Part shown: positions 8,709 to 17,146 of the stretch, piece after piece
Position numbering within the stretch: position 1 is the stretch's first letter
How the letters are laid out: each line of letters opens with the position of its first letter
Source of the DNA: Microbacterium sp. zg-B96
Lineage (GTDB): Bacteria; Actinomycetota; Actinomycetes; Actinomycetales; Microbacteriaceae
Assembly: GCF_030246865.1 (NCBI RefSeq)
Contig: NZ_CP126738.1
Coordinates: forward strand, 2,294,001 to 2,358,000
Reading direction: 5' to 3'
Length of the DNA: 64,000 bases
Position numbers and translations under genes: made by a program
Notes under the pieces: generated by a model
The model's input: the letters and a program-made list of their open reading frames with translations, nothing else
Database searches by the model: none
What the model was told of the DNA's origin: nothing

Positions 8709-10193
8709 TCAGAGCTTCTGCGCTTCGACGGTGGCTGCGCGGAAGAAACCAGCGAGGTCGCTCGGGTCGCCGTTCCAGACCGCGATCCGCTCGTCCCCCT
8801 CCCGATTCCAGCGCCAGCGCGCAACCCCGTGCGGCTCGCTGTACTCGATGAGAAGTCGCGACTCATCGGCCGCCGCTTGTCGAAGCTCGAACAGTCGCGT
8901 CATCGCTCGCATCGTCGCATCCCACCGCAGGGTCAGGTTCTCTGCAGCCTCTTCGCTGCTTCCACGGCGCAGCTGCGCGACGACGGAGAGTCCGAGCTCC
9001 CTGCAGGCATACGTCCAGGTCTCGGAGTCCGGCTCTCGGGCATCGACACCGAGGACGAATCCGTCATAGAGCGACCCCCCGCCCAGCCGCTCAGCTATGG
9101 GGGCGAAGGCGTCGAGCGTCGCGGCCTCGACGCCTTGCCATGAAGGACTTCGGAAGTGACACGCGTCGGCCCGGACCAGGTCGAACGATTCGTCGAGAGG
9201 AAGGAAGGGAAGTGCCATGTTCGCAGACAGGAAGAGATTGATCATTTCCCGGCGAGTGGCATTATCCGTCGTCATCCAGCCGGGTGCGCAGTCCGACCAA
9301 TTCACGCCCTCCACGAGGCATCGATCGAAGCGGGCGCCCATGAACTCCGCGGCTTCCGCGATCGCGTCCTGAAAGTCGCACTCGCTCAATACGACTCCGT
9401 TGAATCGTGCGTTGGTCAGTTGAGCGCCGCGAAACCCGATGTGGCGCAGTCGAAGAGCGGGCAGGGGCTCGGGAACGAAGACCAGCGCGGGTTCGCGCGG
9501 CGCGGGTTTCGGCTCACTGCCGCCGAACTCGGCATTCGACAGCGCGGCGCCATCCAATATGACCGATTCGAGGTCAGCGTCGGTGAAGTCCGTATGGTCG
9601 AGTTCCGCTCCTGCAAGAACAACGCGATTCAATTTGGCGCCCACAAACTTCGTCCACGGCAGTCGAGCACCCTGCCACGTCACGTCCCGAAGGACGGCAC
9701 GCGCGAAGTTCGCGGCGGGCAGCGCGATCTCGACCGTTCCCTGCCCTGCATCGTTGGGCGAGGTGATCTCGCATCCGGTAAAATTCGCAGCCTCACCACG
9801 AACGAAGTTGAAACCGCAAGTGCGGAGGATCGCGTTGCTGAAGTCCGCGCGCGTCAGCCACCCACCGAGAATGATCGCTCCGGACATCCATGCGCCGGTG
9901 AGCTTTGCGTCTGTCAGGTCGACGTCAGTGAGTTGTGTGCCAGTGAAAACTGCGTCCACGAAGGAGGCGCCGCGTGCATTGGTCTCACGGAATCTCGTGC
10001 GGGTGAGGTCGGTCGCTTCGAGGCAGGCACCTGCGATGCTGCCGCCCTCGAATCGTGCGTCTGCGAAGACGGCATCCGTGAGGTCGCGACCGCTCCATTC
10101 GATATCGATGAACGTGCAGCCGCTGAAGTCGACCCCGCGCAGGTCGTCGCCAGCAAGGGCGCTCCCACGGAAGCTCTGATCTCTGTAGTTCAC
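8709..10193 (-). CDS. Pentapeptide-repeat protein with an extra C-terminal domain
   Basis: 494 residues. From residue 5 to about 290 the sequence has a pentad rhythm of A(D/N)Lxx type (for example LRGVDFSGCTF, LTDVDLTDAKLTGA, LNRVVLAGAELDHTDF), broken by short loops. These repeats fold as a right-handed square beta-helix; some members mimic DNA and block gyrase, others have no known role. The C-terminal 200 residues (after about 300) are not repetitive, contain several Trp residues and match nothing I recognise. There is no signal peptide or membrane segment. Convergent with the nuclease/helicase gene and divergent from the small gene at 10398. Function unknown; its site between defence genes is suggestive only. 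Confidence 0.8.
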   Translation of the reverse strand: MNYRDQSFRGSALAGDDLRGVDFSGCTFIDIEWSGRDLTDAVFADARFEGGSIAGACLEATDLTRTRFRETNARGASFVDAVFTGTQLTDVDLTDAKLTGAWMSGAIILGGWLTRADFSNAILRTCGFNFVRGEAANFTGCEITSPNDAGQGTVEIALPAANFARAVLRDVTWQGARLPWTKFVGAKLNRVVLAGAELDHTDFTDADLESVILDGAALSNAEFGGSEPKPAPREPALVFVPEPLPALRLRHIGFRGAQLTNARFNGVVLSECDFQDAIAEAAEFMGARFDRCLVEGVNWSDCAPGWMTTDNATRREMINLFLSANMALPFLPLDESFDLVRADACHFRSPSWQGVEAATLDAFAPIAERLGGGSLYDGFVLGVDAREPDSETWTYACRELGLSVVAQLRRGSSEEAAENLTLRWDATMRAMTRLFELRQAAADESRLLIEYSEPHGVARWRWNREGDERIAVWNGDPSDLAGFFRAATVEAQKL

Positions 10194-10397
10194 GGGTCCC
10201 CAGGGAGAGTGTGGCGGATGGCGCGCAATTGGGCACGTTCTGAATCACTCTGCCGGATGCAGGCGGCACGCGCCACGTTTGCCGCGAGTGTCGAGTCAGT
10301 GTCGGTGGCCAGTTGTAGTCTGATCGACTTTCCCAAACTGGGGACGTGGGGTGGGCAGGGACCCGCCCGCGCGGTTGATGAACTGTGAGGAAGAACC

Positions 10398-10700
10398 ATG
10401 GCCAGGAAGAGCTACCACGAGAGTGAACTCGAGCACGTGCCCGCCGTGATGCTCGGTGGGCCGATCGACGGGAAGCGGTACCGCATGCCCGTCATCCCCG
10501 GTGGGGGCGTTCCGACAGCCTTCAGCACGCCGTTGCAGCAACCGCACGAGCCGAGCCCGCGCGCGGTGTACCTTCGCGAAGGCGATGCGCCCGTTGGCGG
10601 CTACTACGTGTACTTCTTCGATCGGATTACCGACCCGAGTGGCGCGCCCGCCCTCCACGCGACGCCGGATCGACACCGGGAGTGGACCAATCAGGGATAG
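10398..10700 (+). CDS. Small hypothetical protein with a GGPxDG motif
   Basis: 100 residues, with a GAGGAAG ribosome site 4-10 nt before the ATG. The sequence carries LGGPIDGKRYRMP near residue 19 and a tyrosine-rich GGYYVYFFDR near residue 71. Short GGP-x-DG proteins are frequent, uncharacterised actinobacterial and phage-associated proteins. It contains no cysteine, signal peptide or membrane segment. It is transcribed away from the pentapeptide-repeat gene, sharing a 204-nt intergenic stretch. I do not assign a function. Confidence 0.65.
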   Translation: MARKSYHESELEHVPAVMLGGPIDGKRYRMPVIPGGGVPTAFSTPLQQPHEPSPRAVYLREGDAPVGGYYVYFFDRITDPSGAPALHATPDRHREWTNQG

Positions 10701-11152
10701 GCAATCCGCCCTCGACATCGACACGGAGGATTGTGCGCTTTGGCGACGCACCTCGTCAGACGTACTCACCATCGTTGGCGCCGCTCTCCTTCGATCTCCG
10801 CGACTGATCACCTGATACTGCGGCGAGGGCTCGACGGACCCGGTTAGCGCGGGCGACTAACCATGCGTCGGCTTCCGTCTCGTCAGCGCCCAGCCGACCT
10901 ATGGTGAGAACGGCCGATGGTGAAACCCGATCCCGCTCAGCAGGAGATCGCCAAAACGCCAGGACTCAAAAGGGGCGTGGTGTGCGCGATCGTGACTGCG
11001 TCAATCCGCATGGCCTCAGGCAGGGCCGCATTTGCATCGCGGCGAGACGCGCCTCAGCAATCCAGCACCAATCGATTACTTCAGCGGCGGGAGGTCTTCA
11101 GTGGTCATGGTCTTGGTCTATCCAAGCGACAAAGGGTTGGCGTGCGTTCCGA
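10701..11152. other. No gene recognised
   Basis: 452 nt between the convergent small GGPxDG gene and the BREX-linked kinase gene. I see no plausible gene, no hairpin terminator and no tRNA. Two near-identical short stretches containing ACTTCAGCGG occur about 70 nt apart around 11080 and 11155, the second inside the end of the kinase gene; the meaning is unclear. Confidence 0.4.
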
Positions 11153-12421
11153 CTACTTCAGCGGTGTACCGCGGACTACCTGGTTCAGCGGGTAGGACCG
11201 GACATTTTCGGCGCCACGAGTCGATTCGTGCTTGATGAGGATGTTGCCAGGGCGCTTCGTGTCTACACCGACGACGACGCCGGTCCAGTCGAGGCCGAGC
11301 CGGTCGACAACGACCACCCTTGCGCCGACATTCGCGTTCCCGACGTTTGCTGCTGATACCATCCGGGCGGGCCTCTGCCCGCCGGCTGCGGCGCGGGCCG
11401 ATCGCTCAGCCGGCTGCGGCGGCTTCGGCTGCGCAAGGCGATCCGCCACCCCAACAGTCTGCTCTTTGCCGGAACCCTTCGAGCTTCCGGCAGGAAGCAG
11501 ATCGCGAACCTGCTCCAGCGAGGCCGCGGCAGTTGGTCGCTGGCGCGGGTCGAAGGCTAGCATCGGCGCGATCACATCGCGCGACACAGCGCCTAGCGAG
11601 GTCAGTCGCGGCCCATCCGCCATCGCGCGGCGCACGGTCGCGTCATCGCCGAACGGATCCGTGTTCCAGATGTCTGGCAGACGGACGCCGGCAGCGATCG
11701 CGAGCGTAACGCCGAGCTTGAAGACATCGGCTGCGGGCGCGAAATCCCGTTCTTCAATCACTTCATCAAGCTGCTCCGGGGTGAAGAAGCCGGGCGTTCC
11801 GCCAAGGCGCCCCTTCTGATTCGCCTTCGTGACGAGACCGAAGTCGATGAGGCGTGCTCTGCCTGGCTCGAGCATGACGTTGTCGGGTTTGAGATCGAGG
11901 TGTACGAGGCCGACATGATGGATGGCGGTGAGCGCCGAGAGGATGTCGTGCGCGAGGTCGAGGAGTTGATTCTGATCCATCGGCCCGACGCTGCCGACCT
12001 GCTCGGCAAGGCTCCGCCCGCTGATGAGTTCTGTCGCGAACCACGGCACGTCCCAGCCGGCCCGGGTGTGCTGCGTCGCGGCCTCGAAGACGCCAGGGAT
12101 GTATGGGCTGTCGATCTTGCTGAGGACCATCGCTTCGAACAGAAAGGCCTTCGCTTCGCTCGCGAGCCACGCGTCGAACCGGGCCGGCGGGATCGGCACT
12201 TCATCGGGGGCGGGCGGCAGCATCAGCTTGATCACGCCACGATTGAGCCGTCCGCCAGCCACGCCAACCCGGGTAAGGGAATGATCTTCCCTCTTCCAGA
12301 TGGCTCGCCACGTCGTACCCTGGCCCCCGCGTCCGAGCGGCTCCGTGAGCTCCCAATTCCCGACCAGCCGCCCTCGAATGACTTCCTCGAGTGCGGCCTG
12401 CGCCGGATGCAGACCCGCCAT
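11153..12421 (-). CDS. Ser/Thr protein kinase at the end of the BREX operon
   Basis: 422 residues. A full Hanks-type kinase occupies about 20-310: glycine loop LGRGGQGTTW (29-38), lysine K65 in GVIK, catalytic loop HLDLKPDN (D176, N181; Leu replaces the Arg of HRD), DFG at 193-195, and GTPGFFTPE where TPE replaces APE. Then comes a linker rich in Ala, Pro, Lys and Gln (about 315-355) and a small C-terminal beta-rich, SH3-like segment (about 360-415). No transmembrane helix is seen, so it is cytosolic. The ATG lies 2 nt after the brxL stop, so the gene is translationally coupled to BREX. PglW of type 2 (Pgl) systems is also a kinase but much larger. The kinase family is certain; a function in BREX control is inference from the operon. 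Confidence 0.85.
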   Translation of the reverse strand: MAGLHPAQAALEEVIRGRLVGNWELTEPLGRGGQGTTWRAIWKREDHSLTRVGVAGGRLNRGVIKLMLPPAPDEVPIPPARFDAWLASEAKAFLFEAMVLSKIDSPYIPGVFEAATQHTRAGWDVPWFATELISGRSLAEQVGSVGPMDQNQLLDLAHDILSALTAIHHVGLVHLDLKPDNVMLEPGRARLIDFGLVTKANQKGRLGGTPGFFTPEQLDEVIEERDFAPAADVFKLGVTLAIAAGVRLPDIWNTDPFGDDATVRRAMADGPRLTSLGAVSRDVIAPMLAFDPRQRPTAAASLEQVRDLLPAGSSKGSGKEQTVGVADRLAQPKPPQPAERSARAAAGGQRPARMVSAANVGNANVGARVVVVDRLGLDWTGVVVGVDTKRPGNILIKHESTRGAENVRSYPLNQVVRGTPLK

Positions 12422-12423
12422 CG

Positions 12424-14622
12424 TCAGGCGCCTTCGATGGGGGTGCGGGCGTAGGTGAAGGTCGTGTCGGACTTGATGCGCCGGAACTCCTGCCGAGCCT
12501 CCGCGATCGCATTCGTCGGGGGCTCCCAGATGTCGAGACCCTTTCCCAGCAGAATGCGCCAGCCATGGTTCGTGAGGATGGATCGATCGTGAATGGTGTC
12601 ATCAAGACGGATGTCGAGCGTGATACCAAAGGTCTGAGCTGCCTCACGCAACGCGACCAGACGCTCAAGCTGGTCCTTCTTGAGATGGTCCTGGTCGATC
12701 TGCCCGGTGATGAGCTCGATCGCGATCTCGTCAGCCGGTGCCTTCGCAAGTGCGATCAGGCCGAGCAGGTCGCCGATATTGCGCACCTGGTGCGGCCTGC
12801 GGATATAGGGGTCCACAATGGTGATCTTCCCTGCACCAACGAGGTACGGCAGGAGCACATTCTCGTACGAGACGCCCGTCTGTCCAGCTTTGAAATCTCG
12901 GATGCCTTCAAAGAGCGGCATTGTGGCATCCGGCACTACGGGCGCGCTGCTACCTTCGGGCACGATCGGCAGCGGCGGGGCGACAGATCTGGCGGCATAT
13001 GGCTGATGTGTAGGAGCTGGCGGGGTGTAGGTCGGCAGATCACTGCTCGAGCGCGCGCCTTCCGCGCTCCAATCGCGGCGGTAAAGCTGCGGATATTGGT
13101 TCTCCTCGACCGTGACGACGTCGTGCCAGTCGCCGAGCGAGTCTTCGTAACCGAAGTGCGGAGGGTTATCCCGCATGGTGGCGTCGATCCGGAGGATCTG
13201 ATCCTTGACGCGCTTGCGACCCTCGATGGCGTAGACGAGCAGCTCCTCTATCTCGTCGGGGGTGGCGGTTCCCGTCGGGTGGATGAGCTTCATGAGACCG
13301 GAGAAGGTCTTCTGTATGCCGTCGCGGTCGCGGGTGGAGATGTCAGAGCCGAGGCTGAAGTGTGCCTGGTACTTATCGGAGAAATCCTCCGAGCGCTTGG
13401 AGTGGAGTATCTCGGCGAGGTAGTCGACGACGAAGCCGTAGCCGTCGGAAAACATCTCTGACCGGATCGGCGACACTTCCCAACCGGGGATGTAGTGGTG
13501 GATGCGGTCGAGCCACGCGGCGTCGCGGTACGAATCGGGGAGCTCATCAAAGAGATCGGAATGCTGGAGCATGTACGGCACGGTGTGCGACGTGTTGCCG
13601 ATGAAGACCATGGATGCTTCAGCTCCGAGTGGCTGATTGCCGCGATTGAACTGCTTGTTCGCCATGTAGTTCTTCATGATGTTGACCAGGTTCTGGTCGG
13701 TACGGCGGTTCGACGCGAACTCGTCAAAGGCGACCACGTCCCAATACCCGACGAGGCCGAGTTTACCGTTCGCGTTGTTGACGAAGAGCTTGGCGACCGT
13801 GACTTCGCCACCGGAGATGAGCGCACCGTTCGGCGAAAGCTCACTGAACGTGTGCGACTTTCCCGTGCCCTTCGGACCGAGTTCGACCAGGTTGTAGTTG
13901 CGCTCGACGAACGGGATGAGCCGGGTGAGCGCGATGAGCTTGTCCCGGAGGCTGAACTGCTCCGGGTTGAGCCCGATGGACTGCATCAAAACGTCGATCC
14001 ACTCGTCGGTCGTGAACGATGCTCGTGCCGTGTTGTACCGATCGAAGTCGACGCCAGCGATCTGGATCGGCTTGAGGCTCGCGAGCACCCACGGCTCGGT
14101 CGGGCCATCGCTCGGCTGGTACTCGATGTCGCAGATGCACCAGACGCCACCCACAAGCAGTTTCTGGTTATTCGTGACGGTGTTGACGTCGATCGGCACA
14201 CCCTTGATGTCGAGGTTCTCGAAGGACGCCTCGTAGAAGTCCTGCTTCGTATTGAGGTCGACGGTGACACGATCGATGATCCTGTGCTTGCCCTTTTCAC
14301 GGATCGTCGACTGGATCAATACCTTCTCGTTCCGGTTGACGTAGTGCTCGGCGAGGATGCTGCGCACCATGTCGATACCGTCCTGGATGGTGTCCTCGTC
14401 GTCTGAGGCGGCGTACTGCCCGAGGAGATACTCGAGCACGTATCCGGGCACGACCGCGTTGCCGCGCACCGCCTTGACGAGGTCCTTGCGGACCACGGAG
14501 CCAGCGAAGAGGTCATTCACCTTCCGATCGAGGTCCGACTCCTCCTCAGTGAAGGCAGGCACGTAGACCTCTTCATCCTCTGCCACGCCGAGATCACTGA
14601 GTGCGTCGTCGAGGTTCGTCAT
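12424..14622 (-). CDS. brxL: BrxL, BREX AAA+ ATPase with an atypical C-terminal domain
   Basis: 732 residues. An N-terminal BREX-specific domain (about 1-215) is followed by the AAA+ core: Walker A GPKGTGKS (249-256), Walker B VVAFDEFA (296-303), sensor FIGNT (340-344) and a DRIH arginine segment (372-375). After a proline-rich linker (about 530-565), the last 150 residues do not look like the Lon-protease-like domain of well-studied BrxL. Instead they resemble the phospholipase-D-like MIT_C domain of MITD1 (ITIVDPYIRRPHQVRN, then IHDRSI and GWRILLGKGLDIW, about 599-699). BrxL binds DNA as ring oligomers and is needed for phage exclusion, not host methylation. Sixth gene of the operon, 13 nt after pglZ, with the kinase 2 nt after it. 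BrxL identity is firm; the C-terminal domain call is motif-based. Confidence 0.88.
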   Translation of the reverse strand: MTNLDDALSDLGVAEDEEVYVPAFTEEESDLDRKVNDLFAGSVVRKDLVKAVRGNAVVPGYVLEYLLGQYAASDDEDTIQDGIDMVRSILAEHYVNRNEKVLIQSTIREKGKHRIIDRVTVDLNTKQDFYEASFENLDIKGVPIDVNTVTNNQKLLVGGVWCICDIEYQPSDGPTEPWVLASLKPIQIAGVDFDRYNTARASFTTDEWIDVLMQSIGLNPEQFSLRDKLIALTRLIPFVERNYNLVELGPKGTGKSHTFSELSPNGALISGGEVTVAKLFVNNANGKLGLVGYWDVVAFDEFASNRRTDQNLVNIMKNYMANKQFNRGNQPLGAEASMVFIGNTSHTVPYMLQHSDLFDELPDSYRDAAWLDRIHHYIPGWEVSPIRSEMFSDGYGFVVDYLAEILHSKRSEDFSDKYQAHFSLGSDISTRDRDGIQKTFSGLMKLIHPTGTATPDEIEELLVYAIEGRKRVKDQILRIDATMRDNPPHFGYEDSLGDWHDVVTVEENQYPQLYRRDWSAEGARSSSDLPTYTPPAPTHQPYAARSVAPPLPIVPEGSSAPVVPDATMPLFEGIRDFKAGQTGVSYENVLLPYLVGAGKITIVDPYIRRPHQVRNIGDLLGLIALAKAPADEIAIELITGQIDQDHLKKDQLERLVALREAAQTFGITLDIRLDDTIHDRSILTNHGWRILLGKGLDIWEPPTNAIAEARQEFRRIKSDTTFTYARTPIEGA

Positions 14623-14635
14623 GGATTCTCTCCCC

Positions 14636-17146
14636 CTAGAAGTCTGGCGTAGCCGTGATCCGGTTCGTGAACATATGCCTATACGGCACCTGCCACGAAT
14701 TGCTGTTCGCGCTCGGCTGTTCGAGTCGGAGCTCGACTTGCGCCCCGAGCGGTACTCCAGCGTCGGGGCGGATCTGAAGCTTGATCTCCTGCAGACGATC
14801 CCGCTCGTCGCCGGTCGCGGCGAAGACGACGACCACCTGGTCTGAGATCAGCGCGTCAGTGTAGTAGAAGGCGGCGCGGAGCTCACGTGCGTGGGTGCGC
14901 TCGCTGATGGGTTCAGCCTGCAGCAGGCTGATCCGCACGATCGCGTTTGTCAGCACGTCGCTCTTGGGCTTGATCTGCACGTCGACGAGCTTCACCTCGC
15001 TCTTGCCCTTGCGGGTGACGGTGACGACAGGCACGACGACCTCCTGCAGCGTCGCGCCCCCGTGGACGAAACGATCTGCGGCACCCTGAAGCTTCTGCGT
15101 GAGTCGGTAGATCGACTTCGGGATGTGCACCTGCCAGTCACCGGTGAGGCCGAGCTGTGACGACGCGTACGTGTTGAAAGAGGCTGTCTGTTTGAAGTCC
15201 TCGCCGAGCAGGAAGCGTCGGTCTCGGTACTTGATGTCACCGTGAGGTTCTTCATCTAGTTTGCTGCTGTCGCCGATCTTTGATTCCTGGAAGAGAAACC
15301 CGTGGTCGCTGGTGACGAGCACATTCGCGTCGGCGGAGGTGAGGTTGCCGATCAGCTTTGTCAGTTCTGCGATGGCGTCCCTCGCCGCCTCGGGAGTGCC
15401 AGACTCGGCGCCGAGCTTGTGGCTGCGCTTGTCGATGGTGTCGTGGTAGACGTACACAATCTTGTGTTGCTGCAAATAGGGCCGCAGCTCGTCCTTGATC
15501 TTCTTCGCGAGCACGTCCTCGGCGCTGATGGCGGTGCCGCCAATCGGGTCGAGGATCTTGGTTCGGTTGACGAGGCCGCCGGCCGGCTTCCCGTCGACGA
15601 CGACGTCGCTTCCCTTGCCCGCAAACCCGATGGTCGTGTGCGGAAGCAGGGACGCCATGCCCAGCTGCGTATAGCTCGGTAAGGCCCCGAGGATGACGTC
15701 GAGCTTCGCTTCGTAGGCGATCCTCGTATCGCTCCGCAGGGCGGAGGCGAGCTCGTCGGCGACCTCATAGCGGAGCGCATCGGAGATGACGACGACGACG
15801 CGGCGCCCTTGCGAGACGATCGGGTCGACGAACGATTGGTAGAACGACCCCTGCGACCGGTAGGCGACTGACTTCCACGACTGAACTGCATCGATCTGCT
15901 TCTGCCACTCGGTCGCGAGCGGGAAGACGAATTTGTTTGTGTAGAAGAGCTCGACCTGCTCGACGAGTGAGGCGAGCTGATCGGCATGATCGGTGGCGTG
16001 AGTGGCGAGGAGGAACTGTCGGTAACGCTGGTCGATGCGGTACCAGCGGTCCTTATACTTCGAGAGCCCGTCGTCGAAGTCAGCAATAGCAACGCTCAGT
16101 GTGCTGATGTCATGCAGCAGTTCGGCGGCGGAACGGATCGCCGTGTACAGGGCGCGGATTGACGGGTCGAGCGTGTACCAAAAAGTGGTCTGGCGGGCCT
16201 TCTCCGCTTCCTGCAGGTCGCGGACGGTGAGGCTCTGGTTGCTGACTCCTAGGGAGAGGTCGCCGATGATCTTCCAGTCGATCGCCTCGAAGACATCGGA
16301 GCTGAGCAGCTCGTTGTAGTCGCGATCGGCGATCTGGAGTTCGACGCCGAGGTCGCGCTCGACGCGGCGGGCGAGCGTTGCCATTGCCTCACGGCTTCGC
16401 ACATCGTTCCGCCACGCGCTGTAGTCGTGCCGAAGCCCGACTCGAGCGGAACCGAAGTCGGTGTTCGCGTGTGTGAAGACCCACTCGACGAAGTCGCCGA
16501 TCTTCGGATTCGCCGACTCGTATCCGTAGATTCCTTTGGCGCCCCCCCAGTAGAAATCAGTCAGCCCATAGGAGGTGAGCGCGTCGTAGCCGTTCGACGA
16601 GCCAGCGGCATTCTCGATGAGAAGACCACGGGTGAGCTCACCGAAGCTGTGCGTCTTGAGACCTAGCGCGACTGCACTCATCTTTGCGCGGAGCATCGTG
16701 CGGTCATCATCGGCGCTGAGTAGAGCCTTGACCTTTGCCTTGCGATCGGCGCTGTTGAAGAACTTCGGATGCTGAGCGACGACGGGCTGAAGCGACAGGG
16801 GGAGGCCGAGATCCTGCGCGTCCATCGAGGCACGATCCGCAGTAAAGACGCCGTAAGCGAGTTCGAGGTCCCAAAGCCAGTTGCCGGTGCCGTCGGGAAC
16901 TCCCCCCTTCCGGTAGACGATGAAGGTTTGGTTCGGCTGCTGCTTGAGCAACCGAAACTTGACCGCATACTCGTCACGGTCGACCCGAATAACCTCGACT
17001 CCGTCCAGCTCCGCCTCGAGCTGCGCAAGGTCGGCCTCATACTCGCCCTCCGGGTCGTGCCAGAAGGCGATGTGACGGTCACCGGCCTTTCTTCCGCTCG
17101 CGAAGCGCTCGGTCAGTCCCTTCTTAAGAACACTGAGGTCACCCAC
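14636..17146 (-). CDS. pglZ: PglZ, BREX alkaline-phosphatase-fold protein
   Basis: 836 residues, starting with GTG inside the end of pglX (8-nt overlap). The N-terminal half is the helical BREX-1 PglZ region, with an HDPEGEYE motif at 30-37. The alkaline-phosphatase superfamily core follows: SDALRYE with the first metal ligands (455-461), SYTQLGMASLLP around the expected nucleophile T493, HDTID (568-572) and SDHGF (613-617). PglZ is one of the two proteins present in nearly all BREX types; its activity is thought to be a metal-dependent phosphodiesterase or nuclease acting with the methylase complex. All key motifs are present, so the protein should be functional. Confidence 0.93.
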   Translation of the reverse strand: MGDLSVLKKGLTERFASGRKAGDRHIAFWHDPEGEYEADLAQLEAELDGVEVIRVDRDEYAVKFRLLKQQPNQTFIVYRKGGVPDGTGNWLWDLELAYGVFTADRASMDAQDLGLPLSLQPVVAQHPKFFNSADRKAKVKALLSADDDRTMLRAKMSAVALGLKTHSFGELTRGLLIENAAGSSNGYDALTSYGLTDFYWGGAKGIYGYESANPKIGDFVEWVFTHANTDFGSARVGLRHDYSAWRNDVRSREAMATLARRVERDLGVELQIADRDYNELLSSDVFEAIDWKIIGDLSLGVSNQSLTVRDLQEAEKARQTTFWYTLDPSIRALYTAIRSAAELLHDISTLSVAIADFDDGLSKYKDRWYRIDQRYRQFLLATHATDHADQLASLVEQVELFYTNKFVFPLATEWQKQIDAVQSWKSVAYRSQGSFYQSFVDPIVSQGRRVVVVISDALRYEVADELASALRSDTRIAYEAKLDVILGALPSYTQLGMASLLPHTTIGFAGKGSDVVVDGKPAGGLVNRTKILDPIGGTAISAEDVLAKKIKDELRPYLQQHKIVYVYHDTIDKRSHKLGAESGTPEAARDAIAELTKLIGNLTSADANVLVTSDHGFLFQESKIGDSSKLDEEPHGDIKYRDRRFLLGEDFKQTASFNTYASSQLGLTGDWQVHIPKSIYRLTQKLQGAADRFVHGGATLQEVVVPVVTVTRKGKSEVKLVDVQIKPKSDVLTNAIVRISLLQAEPISERTHARELRAAFYYTDALISDQVVVVFAATGDERDRLQEIKLQIRPDAGVPLGAQVELRLEQPSANSNSWQVPYRHMFTNRITATPDF

